Of a stretch of DNA of 64,000 nt, positions 44,701-56,369 are shown in pieces. Each line of letters opens with the position of its first letter. Within the stretch, counting starts at the first letter, position 1. Origin of the DNA: Laccaria trichodermophora (taxonomy: Eukaryota; Basidiomycota; Agaricomycetes; Agaricales; Hydnangiaceae); the NCBI GenBank assembly GCA_018417955.1, contig JACTVC010000003.1, positions 3,100,001-3,164,000 on the forward strand, in the 5' to 3' direction. A program made the translations under genes and the position numbers. The notes beneath the pieces were generated by a model. The model saw only the letters and a list, made by a program, of their open reading frames with translations, searched no databases and had not been told where the DNA came from.

Positions 44701-46425
44701 TCAGAACAACTTTTTCCAGACGTTTTCCCATGTTTTGTTATAAAAGCCTTCCAACGAACCCTCCTCAGAATTTTCATCATAGAGTTGCATCGGCTCGGCA
44801 TCCTGCGGGTGCGGATAGAACCACCCACACTTCAGCGACTGCAGGGAAGGGAAAGACTTTTCTAAAAAGGTGACAACAGCATCCGCATCACCAATAGGAG
44901 AGGTACATGCGTTCAAGTGACGAAGTGTCGGTGAAGATATGGTCTGTTCCGGGGTAGGGAAATCAGTCGTGGCCTTGAATCGAAGTGTCAAGTCTTCGAG
45001 TTGAGGACATGCAACGACAAAAGCGAGAACCCCGGCTGGAGTGACTTTGGCGGTTTCAATTCCAAAGGTGCATTCTTCTAGACATAGATTCCGGAGGGCA
45101 GGCCAGCCATTGGCTATTTGCATCAAGCTGGCATTGTCAATGTCGTAACTTGCGTCGAGGGAGATCGATAATTCAGTTAGATTATGGAATTTAGCACAAA
45201 GGCAGCGAAAGATGTCTGCTGAGATGATAGAAGTATGTTCGCCCAGATGCTCATACCACTGCAAGGATGAGGTATTGTACAGTGCCAACTCCTTGAGGAG
45301 GTGACCATTTTTCAAGTTTTTGGAGAGGACTTTGAAGAATCCTTCAAGGTCCCAGACATCGTAACAATACGATCGCTCGATCACAAAACGTTCAAGTCTG
45401 CTGGGTTTCCAACGTGTGACAAATTGGGAGACAGAGGAAAGTAATTCGGTGGCAATGGCGAGTGATTTGAGACTTGGAAAGCCTCTCTCGACGTCGGGTG
45501 GGATGGCAGGTAGTTGAAAGAAATTGATACCAGTGATGTTGATTAACAAATTTTCGAGTGCTGGCAGAGTAGACAGAAAAGTGACGCCAACGTCAGAGAG
45601 TTTTAGCGGGTTTATATTCAGGAAAGTGACGTTCGTCAGATGGGGGAGGAGCTCCACGATAGCAGGGGGGCTATCAAGGATATGTCGTTCGAAATATTCA
45701 TTCTCCATATCCAACTTCAGGGAGGTAGGCAGTGATGAGACAGTCCCTAAGACTTCGGCCAGTGCAACTAACTGGGCAACTGGCTTGGATGGAGAGATTT
45801 CGTTATCACGATAAACGACTTTCATAGATTTCAAGGCGCCTCCAATGACCAAGTGGGGTAATGAAGCTTCTGCCTTGAAGTCATCCAACGACAGCTCCAA
45901 CTCCCTAACATTTGGCACCAGTGGTCCTTTGCCAGGCTTAACTTTCCGGATAAAATCAAGGGAGTCGTCTGCAAGAGACCCAGACGAAGCTTTAACTCGG
46001 CGCTGCATGTGATCGGTCCTGAATCGGTCGCTCGACATAACTTTGATTTTCGTCGAGTAATAAAAAATTCGGCTAAAATCTTCAGGGCGGATGACATCCC
46101 TCTTGACAGACTATAAAATGAGCGGTCAAAATCAAGAAGATAAATAATCGAACTGTCGCACGAGTTTTAGTCCGGAATGGAACATGGGGGTTCTCTGAGG
46201 AATAACTTCCACAGCATATGATGGAAGACAATTGATAAGATTGAAAAGGTCTGCGGGTTGCGTGTGCCAGAGGACATCCGTGGCGGGGCCAGTAAAGGTT
46301 TTGCAGGTTCTCGCAAGACTAGCGAGCGCAGCTGGAGGGCATGGTGCTCGATAGCTACATGGTTCGCTGGAGATGTACTCAAATATCTCAGCAAGAATTT
46401 CCTGGATCTCCAAACAGTGGTGCAT
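44701..46425 (-). CDS. F-box/LRR-type protein (copy 3, intact)
   Basis: Predicted SCF substrate adaptor, 557 residues. Exon 1 (46162-46425) begins MHHCLEIQEILAEIFEYI, an F-box start like the copies at 14 and 27 kb, then ALASLARTCKTFTGPATDVL. A 51-nt intron (46111-46161, GTGCGA...TTATAG) leads to exon 2 (44701-46110): SVKRDVIRPEDFSRIFYY and a leucine-rich body with regularly spaced repeats (LENLLINITGI, LRNLCLEECTFGIE, LEDLTLRF, LRHLNACTSP). It ends NKTWENVWKKLF. Sequence similarity to copy 1 is at the family level only. Confidence 0.85.
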
Positions 46426-46674
46426 GATAAGAGACGGTTGAGAGATAGGTTTAAGAATTGCGAGGAGATGTCTTGGTTGACTCGATCTAATCTAATCTGA
46501 CAAGTCCAACAGCCTCATTCCTGCAGAGAGCCCCATCAGATATCTGCAAAATGAGAAACTGTGGATAATTACCTCTAATTGTAATCGAGCTTTCCCATAG
46601 TACCTAGTCTAGACAAGCAAGGCTTCCGCGAATCTCAATCCACACCTCAAAATCAGACTACTCCTCCTCATCCT

Positions 46675-47020
46675 ATTTCTCGTGGAATTGGGTCGTTGCC
46701 GCAGGAAACGGGTGCCGATAAAATGAGCCATAACTCAGTTTCTGATGGCGAGGAAAAGTCTTGTCTAGAAAGGCGGCGACGGCATCAATATCACCAATAA
46801 GAGATGTGCAAACGTCCAGGTTCGTGTAGATACGATCTGTTCAGGGGTAGGAAACTAGGTGTGGCATTGAACCAAGTCAACTTTTCAAGTTGGGCGCAAA
46901 GGGCTGGACAAAGGTGAGATACATGTACAACAGGAGTGATTTCAGCAGCTTCAATTTTGAAAGTGCGTTCATTTAGGCCTAGACTCCAGAGGGCGGGTAC
47001 GGTAGACAGAACCTTGAGGA
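46675..47020 (-). pseudogene. F-box/LRR C-terminal relic (tandem decayed copy)
   Basis: Minus-strand sequence upstream of the intact F-box gene matches its C-terminal part: VPALWSLGLNERTFKIEAAE against WPALRNLCLEECTFGIETAK, then, in a shifted frame, IGDIDAVAAFLDKTFP against IGDADAVVTFLEKSFP. At least one frame change separates the two pieces. It is the end of a tandem duplicate whose 5' part is not recognisable. Confidence 0.65.
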
Positions 47021-49029
47021 AGCAAAGCAGGGGTGGCAGGTGAAGGGGTTGTATTTCTGGTGTCAAGTTCTGTAACTTGACTGCACTTGGGTTCGGTGCT
47101 AGGCAAGGAGGCCTTGACGGAGGGGGTGGAGGTGAGCATACGGAAATCATACTAGATTGGAGGTGGGTGAGCAGAGGAAGCATAGCATGATATAATGTAG
47201 AAGTTCCCGGTCCCTGTAAGGGAGGAGGCGGATTTCTAGGTGACATGGGCATACCAGGTTGTTGAGGTAGATGTGTACCTGGAGGAGGAGGGTGATGTCG
47301 AGGGTGCTGATGGAAGCCTGCGGAGGCATTGGATACCAGTTACATTGAGGCATATAATGCTGGTCGGATGAGTTACGAATACTTAGTATCAACATCCTCA
47401 GTTTATGATGATGTGCGGTCCGTGACGCGTCTGTCACCGATATTTGAAATGTTTGGAGTCAATTTCGAGTGTACCGCCATGTCCTCTTCAGATTTGCCGA
47501 CTGGGCACGAGAGCATCGCATTTATGAGTGGATTGCCCCTTTGGAATACGTAGGAGACGACCTACCCATCCCGGCTATTATTGTAGTCGGAGACCTAAAG
47601 GGTAGTGGAGAGCGACTTAGTGCTCTCCATGATAACCAGCACACGGCCTTCAATGACTATCCTCCGCTGATCCTCGCGCGTGAGTATAGCTTCTGCCTCA
47701 CTAGAGCTCCACGACTACGTTGCGTTCCGCCATCGCTTTGCATAGATGATCGCGATGCAATGCCTCCTACAATAGTGCCTATCCTTTGAAGAGAGCTGGC
47801 TGCAAGGTGGGAGACAGGTGAGGTGGGTGATGGAGAATGTTGCTGCCATTTCCTTGGTCGTCGTCGTCGTCGTCTGCGCCGTTGTCGGAGAAAAAGTCTG
47901 GATCGACGCCTGTCAAACTGTCTGGAAAGAACACGTTTCAGAGTGGGGAGGGTCGACAGGTGATGGTGATCTTCCTCTAGAACGCTACTAGGAGAAGAAC
48001 CAGTGGGATGACAGGCTTTTGTGGAATCAACCGGATTAAGCGAGGTCATCCTTCGTTGCTGTCGTCCATTAAACCTCAACGGTGCAGGTGCTTGGGGGTT
48101 ATTTAGGGGTTATGGTGGATTTAACAATCATTGTGATGTCGACATCGTTATCTCAAGGAAACTCGAATTTCTGTGTTCCGGCCACTTCAGTTGGCGACTA
48201 CATATGGGGTCGTAGTAGTCTTAACCGGTGTCATGTATCATGGTTGAGGTGAGTTTCTGCCATTCTCTAGTTGTCTCTAGTAGTACTCAATTTGACCCTA
48301 TCATGATGATTATCGTACGTTACTACAGTCATTGCCCTATACGCCAAGACGGGTGGCAAAAATGGCGAACATAGCTCAGTCAATCGTTGAACATTTCTGC
48401 AAAACCCACTCGGCAGTTCAAGTCTTTGAAGTTTGAACACATGCCGCAATTTTCTAAACGCGCCAATAATTACAACTTTCCTCGATCAACTTTCTGGCCC
48501 TCCTCGACTGCATGGAATCATTTCAGCAACTGGGCTTTACTCTCGAGGTCTCACCCGACGATCAAACTCAATTCCGCACCCTCCAAAAAGCCGATAGGCA
48601 ACTGCAAGAGGCATGTTGAGGCTTAAAAGCGGGATGGGATCTCCGATGATGGTATCAGGCCAATATCAGGCCTCCAGGCTCCCGGGTCCTTGACATCAGC
48701 GACACATCGTCATGTGCCTGGGTGTGTTGTTCGTATACCCTCTTATACCCTGGTACAATTGTAGTACCGAAGCAAGGCACGACTTTTTTTTCTTCCCTAC
48801 CATTCCACCAGTCAGATAAAGGTTTCTACAGGTTCTTGGCTGTCCTTGGGCACTGTGATATAGTCGTCAAATCTGTCAATGACCAATTTCGATCGATTTC
48901 GCGATCCTGCAGGAGGACTGGTTCATGTCAACTTCAGTTTCATGAATCTTGGAAAAGTGCCTTAAGGAGAATCACGGATGATGCGACTATAAAACCTGGC
49001 TTCCCAACCATCCTCCAATCCGTTTCAAA
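47021..49029. other. gene-poor interval with weak coding fragments
   Basis: No confident gene. A plus-strand piece at 47540-47690 reads LPIPAIIVVGDLKGSGERLS, loosely recalling a dynamin-type P-loop (IVVVGDxSAGKSS) without the GKS, so at most a decayed fragment. Frames at 48387-48626 and 48722-49033 have no domain. The last ~100 bp contain a TATA-like element (ctataaaacc at about 48989) 40 bp before the protease gene start. Confidence 0.35.
47849..47880. repeat. CGT trinucleotide microsatellite
   Basis: A run of about six CGT units (ggtcgtcgtcgtcgtcgtct) followed by imperfect copies. No coding context is established. Confidence 0.8.
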
Positions 49030-52000
49030 ATGAGCGAAGCACCTCCCGCAACCTCTGTTGTTCCTCCTCAGATTGTTAAGCCGACTCCTGCTACCTCCGC
49101 TGATGTCCCAGTAGTCAATACCCCTCCCGCCTCTGCTGGCTTCATTGCGACTCCTTCAATCAGTACTGGCTCCGCTGCTACCGTTGTTCATCCTTTCGCC
49201 CCTGTCTCTGCTGCCGTTAGTTCCCCTCCCGTTTCGACTGTCTCCCTTCCCGTCAGTGCCCAGCCTGCCTCCATTGCATCCCTTGTCGTCAATGCCCCTC
49301 CTGCCGCCGTTTTTATCGGCGGCGACGCCCCCCCTACATCCCTTGCTGCCGATGCCACTGTATCGGACGAGGTCAGGCAGCCTCCACGCGAGGAATGGTT
49401 GTACACTTGTGCTGAAGTCGCCGTGGACAAAGGCGCCGCGGAATCCATGAGATCTACACCTGACCAGCTAGGTTTGACCGTTCAGAAGGCTGTTATTACG
49501 AAATCCAGCAATTTGTGGGACAACGGCGATGTGAGTCTTCATTTCATCGTTTTCACCAACACAAATAATAGCTTTTCGCGCAGACCCTCACTTTTGGCTT
49601 CATGAACGGAACACTCTATCAGCGAGTCAAGGTCTCCCATATTATTAGGGAATGGTCAGAGTATGCAAATGTCACGTTTCTGCAAAACGTTCCCCCCCAC
49701 AGGGCCAGTATTCGTATTACCTTCGACCCAAGTTCCGGTTCTTGGTCGTATGTTGGAAAGGAAATGAATAAAATTGACCGGTCACTTCCGACAATGAACT
49801 TGGCCTGGATAGTTGAGGATACTCACCTTCCTGAGATTACCGCGGACGAGAGAGGTGTCATACTACACGAATTTGGTCATGCTTTAGGCTTGATGCATGA
49901 GCATCAATCTCCTGTGCGTGGTGGCAAGATCCATTTGAAGCCTGAGGGTAAGTCCTATCGACACGCTCTTCTGAAGTTGGGATTCTCATTCTTACCAAAG
50001 CGGTTATCGATTATTACACGGTCACTCAAGGGTGGACAAGGCAAGACGTCATTAATCAAATTCTCGACGTTTATGCGTTGAAGGACGTCTCCAATTTCTC
50101 CGAGCTCGATCTGAAATCTATCATGATGTCAGTTTCATTGTGAACTTTTTGATCGATATTCACGTTTTCATGATCAGGTACTTTATGCCAGCGGCAATGA
50201 ATGAGGAGGGTATCGAGGTCAAACCTAATAACGAGCTTTCTGACATCGACAAGGCATACATGACAATCAACTACCCTCGTCCCGTCGGTACTCCTCCTCC
50301 TGACCCGGTATGGACGTTCGAATACGCTCTGGGGATCGCGGGCGTTGAAGGCAATGCCAGAGACCGGATTCTTCAAGAATACCGAAATTCGAATTGGTCC
50401 GAGGTTAGATACCAGTTCACAAATTGGTGCATCACCGCTCGTGCTGCTCGGGCAGAACGTTTGAACACTGTGTCTAGCGGTGGTGAAGACACTGTGGGTA
50501 ATCCCAGCCACGAAGTGAAGGCCGAAGACGACATCGTGGTTGACTGGTGCGCTTCCCAACTCGGTGGCGATGACGTTGGCAAGGGTGCTGCTCATGGCGT
50601 TGCCACGGTGAACAAGGATTTGTGGCTCCCCGGCGATACCATCACGTATGCTTTCATCCAGGGTACTGGAGATGCCACTCTGTATCGTCAGCAACGCATT
50701 GCCGATACCTTCAAGTACTACTCGGGTATTACAAACCTCAAATTCACCGCCGTTCCTTTCGACCCCGTCAAGGCCACAGGTGATATACGCATTTATTTTG
50801 GTGAAATTCCGGGAGGCAAGATTACGGGTTGGTCTGCCATTGGCAAGACATCCATTAAGCATCGCCAAAGTCAAGATGATATGACGTTGGCAGGCGGATC
50901 GGTAGAATCTTCGATGGTTCTTAGCAAAGCTGTCCCGAAAACTGCGGCTGAAGCGAAGGGTGATTGGGTGAAGCGGGTTGAGGAGAGAACGCTTTATCAT
51001 GAAATCGGCCATGCTCTTGGCCTTAAGCATGAGCATGTATCCCCATACACAGAAACGACAAATCAACCGAATAAAGACGTGTCAGTTGCGACGCCATTTG
51101 ACAAGAAATCGGTCATGTTGTACGCGAATAAGAAGCTCAAGGTTACGAGTGCTTGGGATTCGCTCAAAAGCTTCTTCGACTTTCATTCGACGGATTATAA
51201 CCACGCACCCTCGGCAATGGACCAGGCCTTTATTGGGGTGAGTTTCTTGTAGAATCTTTGTGACGAACATATTCTGATACCCTTCCCAGATTCTCTATCC
51301 TTACCCCGAAGGACACGTTAAGGACAGCTTCAAGGCAAACATCGACACTTTGGGTCTGTCAGATAACTTTGCAGGCTATGCCCAGCAGCGAAACATTGCC
51401 TTTTCCCATTCTGGTCAGCCGGAATTTGCGGATCAGATCGCAGCGTTACGAAATATGATAAAGGCTGATCTGGCACAGCTCGCTACAAGTCGCGGCACTA
51501 CCGGTGCACCTAGTGCTGCGAGAGGAGTGAATGCAGACGTAGAAACACCACCATTTAGAGCTCGAGGAGCCGCTCCGCCGCCGGGACCAACGACTGGGCC
51601 GTTCATCGACATTCTTGTCGGTAAAATCACCGAATTGTTTGCGCCCAGCTCGGGTCAAATTTTTGCACTTCAGTTCCCAGGCCGATTTTTGGCTAAAGAG
51701 CAGTATGCTTGGGATAGCTCTAGCGCTGGCGTCTATGGCCCGTTTGTCAAGCCAACGATTGTTAACGAGAACGAATTTAGGTTGACCGACCAACTGTACA
51801 ACGTTGGAAACGTTATCGGCGCTCCCAACGGGATCAACTTGTCAATTGTTTACGAGCAATGTCTAAACAATCTGGTGCCAGGTATCCAGCCAGCGGCCAT
51901 TAACTTTGCGAATCAGCAAAATCAAATACGTAAATGGCTCTTGAGGGAGGTACCTGCGACTGGTTGGGTTAAGGACCTTATAGCCGCTCAGCACACTGCG

Positions 52001-53699
52001 CCTCCGCCCGTGACCGCAGTTGCGGCTGGGGGACCCGTTGCCGCTCGAGCTCTCAACGCTGGCGTAACTAGTGGGACCGCTTCCTCTTCCATCGACACAC
52101 CAAAGCCTGCCTTTGCAGTGGCCAACAAGCTTACTACTGACCAAAAGGTCAATCGTATGGAGCTTTCTGCTGCGCTTATGACAGAGTACTTGACGGCTCA
52201 GCAAGCCTGGGAGCTTGAACGCGACGAGTTGATCAAAAGCGCAAAGGGCGATGCTTTGGAGGATGTCACTCGTCGGCTTGCCCATATTACCCCTATCCGT
52301 GAAGCTCAACTCGCATCAAAGTACGGCGATGCTGTTGTTCGCGGTTACTCGCATACGATTCGTCAATATCTTGGTTATATGGACATCAAGAGCGCCGCCG
52401 AATTCCTGCAGGACGCTAAGGATGCCCTTCGCCAGTCTGCCACCAGCTCCTTGGACGGAAGCTTGAAGGTTTATCCTGTTCAGATGCAACCCATTGACTG
52501 GTATCAAAGTCTTGACACTAATTTTACCATGGAGGATCTCACCGCGGACCCCGACTTGATCGAACAACAAATCGATGCCAAATCGAAAGCTCTTGACATT
52601 CTTCAATCACGCCTTGCCGTCATACAGCACAGCCCCACGACTGATCTCAAGGACCTGCAGGACAAGCTTGACGCAGCAGAATCGGCTTACGACAAAGCTC
52701 AAGCTGAGCTGTCGACCACTTATACAAGCAACGTTATCTCACTTGCCCAGACTTGCATCAACGCCAACAATGAGTTCGTCATGAAGGATTTTGATAAAGC
52801 AGCGAAGGCTGCCAAGATTGCCACTGCCGCTTTTGCCAACATCGAAGTGGGAATGGGCAAACTTACTTCAGCTCAGCTCTCTGTTACTCAAGCTTCTCGT
52901 GCATATACTCGTCTGCTGTCAGCGAAGGTCCTTGCTGAGGCGACCGACACCACAAATGAGACGATTTTGATCACCACCCAGATCAACTCACTTAACAAGG
53001 ACATTGCCGAACTCACCGCCCGTGTAAAGGCGTTGCGGTACAAGGATGATGCTACCACGGCGGTTCCTGCTCCGACTAACCTGACGCCCATGGGCAATGC
53101 GAAGATTGCCTCCATCAACGATGTCGATATTCTTCCTGCAGAAAAGACATCGGGCGGCAGCAGGTGGCAAGAATTCCTCATGAACCACACTGTCACGAGC
53201 ACGTTCTCCACGAGTAGCCAGTCTAGCGAGGCGAACACCTCCAAATCGGATTGCAATTTCTTCTTTGGTTCCTACCACAGCGAATCCTCCAGCGCGAGCT
53301 CATCCTCTAGTTCCCTCTCAGCAGACTCGTCAATTACGGTTCAGATTGGCTTCCGGGCCACGTTGGTAACAGTCGATCGTTCAGGCTGGTTCCAACCTCA
53401 GTTTTTCAAGCAATCAAACGGTTTCTACCACATCGACGACACCGTTTCTTGGTCCAAGTGGCCTGCGGATATTAAAACTATCGATGACTTGAGAACCAAG
53501 GGTGCATCTTCTGGTGCTTTTGATAAGATTAATAAGTATCTCTTCCCCACATTCCCAGCCGGTTTCCTTTTCTGCAAGGTTGGTTTTATTGGTTCTATCA
53601 CCTCACTACCCTTTGCTAATTTTTCTTCCATAGGACATTACTATCAAGGTCGCGCTATCGGCGACATCTGTGAGGGTTAAACTGTGTCTATTGTCATGA
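49030..53699 (+). CDS. tandem double-metzincin zinc metalloprotease with helical and C-terminal Ser-rich domains
   Basis: Six exons join in frame (49030-49530, 49584-49947, 50001-50127, 50178-51237, 51290-53578, 53634-53699; introns 50-55 nt) into 1,468 residues. Residues ~1-115 are a Pro/Ala/Ser/Val-rich disordered leader with no signal peptide. Metzincin 1 has HEFGHALGLMH (HExxHxxGxxH) and Met-turn KSIMMYF, followed by NNELSDIDKAYMTINYPR. Metzincin 2 follows directly, with HEIGHALGLKH and Met-turn KKSVMLY, ending SAMDQAFIGILYPYPEG. The second half is helical (LDILQSRLAVIQ, TTQINSLNKDIAELTARVKA), then a Ser-rich stretch (SESSSASSSSSSLSADSS), then a beta-type C-terminal domain with VTVDRSGWFQPQFFKQS. 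Both zinc sites look complete. Location and substrate are unknown; secretion, if any, would be unconventional. All splice phases agree with one gene rather than two, though RNA evidence is lacking. Confidence 0.85.
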
Positions 53700-54409
53700 A
53701 ACCCAAAAGTCTGACAAGTGAAGGTGTGATGACCCACACGTGAGTTGATCTAGATGAAGAGCAGTCAGTCTTGGATACATATTGAGGTCAACGTCAACCA
53801 TAGACTCAATATTATCCATCCTTGTCAAGTCAACCTTTCAGAGGATGCCATAAGCCCTTAACACACAGAGCACCTAGTTCAGAGTTTTAAGAACCAGTAG
53901 TATGGTGTCTTGGAACCTGATAGTAGGTAGATGATGGTGAAAAAAGATATTGTATTTGAGCTATTGTGACATGTCAAGTATGTACAACGTGAGAATAGAT
54001 GACAAAGGATATGTAACTGTAAAGGTGTAAGTGTAAAGCATCTGTAAACTGAAGAGGATAAAGGAGTCAGACAAGTGCAAATCCATGATATGTTACATAG
54101 CCCCCCTGCTGTATGCTTATGTGTTATAGAACCCAATGTTCTGGTATCCTGATTGACTTCAGAAGCATGCAGTCCCATGTTCTGGGTAGACCTGCATGCC
54201 AAATGATCTTTCTCATGTCCTTGATGTCTGAATTTGGGGTTGATAGGCTTGGGGAAATGATTGTAGTGAGTGGTGCTTACCATCCAAATCATAAAACCAT
54301 GGCCTAGGCCAGGAATGCCTTGTGCATAGCTCCACATACTTTTATGAAAAGTATATCATATATATCCCAGGCCCTTTTATGATAAGGATTTTTTTTCATA
54401 AGAGGCCTT
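53700..54409. other. intergenic, no gene recognised
   Basis: Downstream region of the protease gene. An open minus-strand frame (53879-54337) is AT/His/Leu-rich without a domain and is not called. A short inverted repeat (CTTTTATGAAAAG near 54340-54352) is visible. Beyond 54400 the sequence becomes repetitive. Confidence 0.4.
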
Positions 54410-54600
54410 GTGCATTTCAATAACTTTTCATTGCAGGTCACAACTTATCATTAACTGCTTTTCATTGCAGTCCAGCCATTTTCATTGACCACTTTTCATT
54501 GCTGGCCAGCCCTTTTCATTATCTGCTTTTCATTGCTGCTGGCATTTTCATTGGGTGCTTTTCATTGCAGGCCAGCCCTTTTCATTGACCACTTTTCACA
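54410..54600. repeat. irregular TTTTCATTG(C) tandem repeat
   Basis: TTTTCATT recurs about ten times at 15-35 bp spacing, often as GCTTTTCATTGC and GGCCAGCCCTTTTCATTG, across about 190 bp directly left of the TIR element at 54611. Confidence 0.8.
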
Positions 54601-54914
54601 GTACTTATCAGTCCCCCACTGATTCCTGCAGGACTCACAGGATTCCTGGGGATTCCTGGGGATTCCTGAGGATTCCTGAGGATTCCTGCAGGACTACACC
54701 ATAATTTTGGCAAATTTGAGTTTTAGGAGAAAAATTCTGTCAAGTCCTCAGGATTCTTGAGGACTACATGACATTTAACCATCTGTGACCTGTTTAAACA
54801 CTTCCTCTAACTTCCTTAATGAACTTAACTCTGTTTCCATCCTTAAAGCATTCATATATCAATACATAATAGAATTTAATTCTATTTTAAATGACATCAA
54901 AATTACTTTACAAG

Positions 54915-55195
54915 TATATTAAAGGGAGGGGGGAAGGAGGGACAGACAGGAAGGAGGGTACAGACAGGGGTAGGAAGGAGGACAGGAAAGGGAGAACAGA
55001 CAGGAAGAGAGATGGAGAGGAAGGAGGACAGGATGGGAGAACAGACAGGAAGGGAGATGGAGAGGAAGGGGGAAAGACAAGGAGGGGGGGATAGACAGGG
55101 AGGGGGGACAGACAGGGAGGGGGGACAGACAGGAAGGAAGGACAGATAGGGAGGGGACAGACAGGAAGGAAGGGTAGAAATGGAAGAGGGGTATA
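54915..55195 (+). repeat. polypurine minisatellite (GACAGACAGGAAGG-type)
   Basis: About 280 bp in which the plus strand is almost entirely G and A apart from the C and T of repeated GACAGACAGG and GATAGACAGG units; G-runs of four to seven are frequent. Such tracts can form triplex or G-quadruplex structures. The minus-strand open frames (Pro/Ser/Leu-rich) are a by-product of composition. Confidence 0.85.
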
Positions 55196-55199
55196 CTGG

Positions 55200-55990
55200 G
55201 GGTGGGCACTCATTGCCGCTTGTCAGTGGCCTTGTTCACCATTCGTCGGCAGGGGTGGGGGGGTCATGTCTGTCTGTGGGTGCTCGTTGTCTGTGGGCGC
55301 TCATTGTTCGTGGGTGGAGGGTCATTGTCATCTGTGCATGGGCATTGTCATCTGTGCATGGGGCGCCGTCGTGCATGGGGGGCTCATTGTCATCCGTGTG
55401 CACTCATGGGTCATTGTTGTCTGTGGCGTTTGTCATTTGTGGGTTGTCGTTGTCTGTGGGCACTCGTCGTTGGCAGGTACGGGGTTGTCGTTGTCTGTGG
55501 GTGGGGTTGTTGTCCTTGTCCATGGGCACTCATCATTCGTGGGCGCTCGTCGTTCATGGGTGGTGGTGTGGTTGTCCATGGGCGCTCGACATTCATCGTT
55601 GTCTGTGGGTCATCGTGTGTGTTCAGTGTCATTGTTTGTGGGCGCCGTGGTTGTTTGCAGGTGGTGGGCCTCATTCGTGTGTCGTGCTGTGACGTGGCAT
55701 GGCCATGTTGTTTCCGTCATCAGCTGTGTGTGCTGTGGGCATTCCAAGTGGTTGTTGTCATTGTTATTGTCGATGTTGTTGTGGTCCTCATGTGTTGTTG
55801 TCATGACGTGGCATTGCCACAGTGTTTCTGTCATCGTCTGCGTGTGCTGTGGGGTTGTAAGCGATTGTGGTCAACGATGTTGTTGTCGTCGATGTTGACA
55901 TGGTCGTGGTCATTGATGTTGTCATGGTCGTCATGGTCAGGTGTTGTGTCATTGTTGTGTCGTTTTCGTGGTAGTGGTTGCAGTTGAAAG
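55200..55990 (+). repeat. G/T-rich, A-poor degenerate repeat (CATTGTTGTCTGTGGG-type)
   Basis: About 790 bp of diverged tandem units built from TCGTTGTCTGTGGG, CATTGTCATCTGTG and GTTGTCATTGTTGT. The plus strand has very few A residues, so stop codons are rare and plus frames of 261, 210 and 170 codons overlap; none looks like a protein. GGGCGCTC-type motifs alternate with GT-rich runs. Confidence 0.85.
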
Positions 55991-56369
55991 AGAAAGGTGA
56001 TGTGACATGTCACATATGAAAACTATGATCAACAAACATGTGCATGGGATGCATCGCATCACGTGATACATTCCAAGCACATGTTCATGGGTCATGTGAC
56101 TCATCAAATGCATCAATCCTGGGACTAGTCCTGTCTGAAAATCCTCAGGACTGTCTTCAGTCCTCAGGAATGGACCCCCACAGGACTGAAAAAATTGACT
56201 GGTACATCAGCCAATACTCAGTTCTGGGACTGTGCAAGAATCCTCAGGAATCCTGCGGGAATCAGTGGGGGACAATAAAGACCTCAGTCAGCCCACCAGA
56301 TCCCAAGGAGGTTCATTGTAAGTTTCAAGTTCTTTTCTCATTTCCCCTGATTCTCAACTTGGAAACTTA

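Larger units (their letters stand above)
54611..56273. mobile_element. TIR-bounded 1.66-kb element filled with simple-sequence DNA
   Basis: GTCCCCCACTGATTCCTGCA at 54611 and its inverse ending at 56273 match at 22 of 23 positions. Inside both ends are many subterminal copies of GGATTCCTG(A/G)GG and AGTCCT in inverted arrangement, typical of transposase-binding clusters. The core holds a polypurine block and a G/T-rich block rather than a gene. No target duplication is clear, so exact ends and superfamily are open. Confidence 0.6.

Noticed and set aside
47540..47690. Dynamin-like GTPase
   Set aside because: Only a short stretch recalls the P-loop region and it lacks the GKS motif; no other GTPase motif follows.
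50071..51066. 331-codon minus-strand frame
   Set aside because: It is the antisense of the second metzincin domain, whose motifs and splice phases are clear on the plus strand.
53879..54337. 152-codon minus-strand frame downstream of the protease gene
   Set aside because: Composition is AT-driven, no domain, and it precedes simple repeats.
54410..54680. CRISPR-like array suggested by regularly repeated short motifs
   Set aside because: Repeats are irregular in length and spacing, the host is a eukaryote, and no spacers of constant size exist.
54908..55213. Pro/Ser/Leu-rich minus-strand frames
   Set aside because: Antisense of a polypurine minisatellite; low-complexity artefact.
55202..55987. 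261-, 210- and 170-codon plus-strand frames rich in Val, Cys, Gly and Trp
   Set aside because: They overlap in different frames across a degenerate A-poor repeat; absence of stops is explained by base composition.
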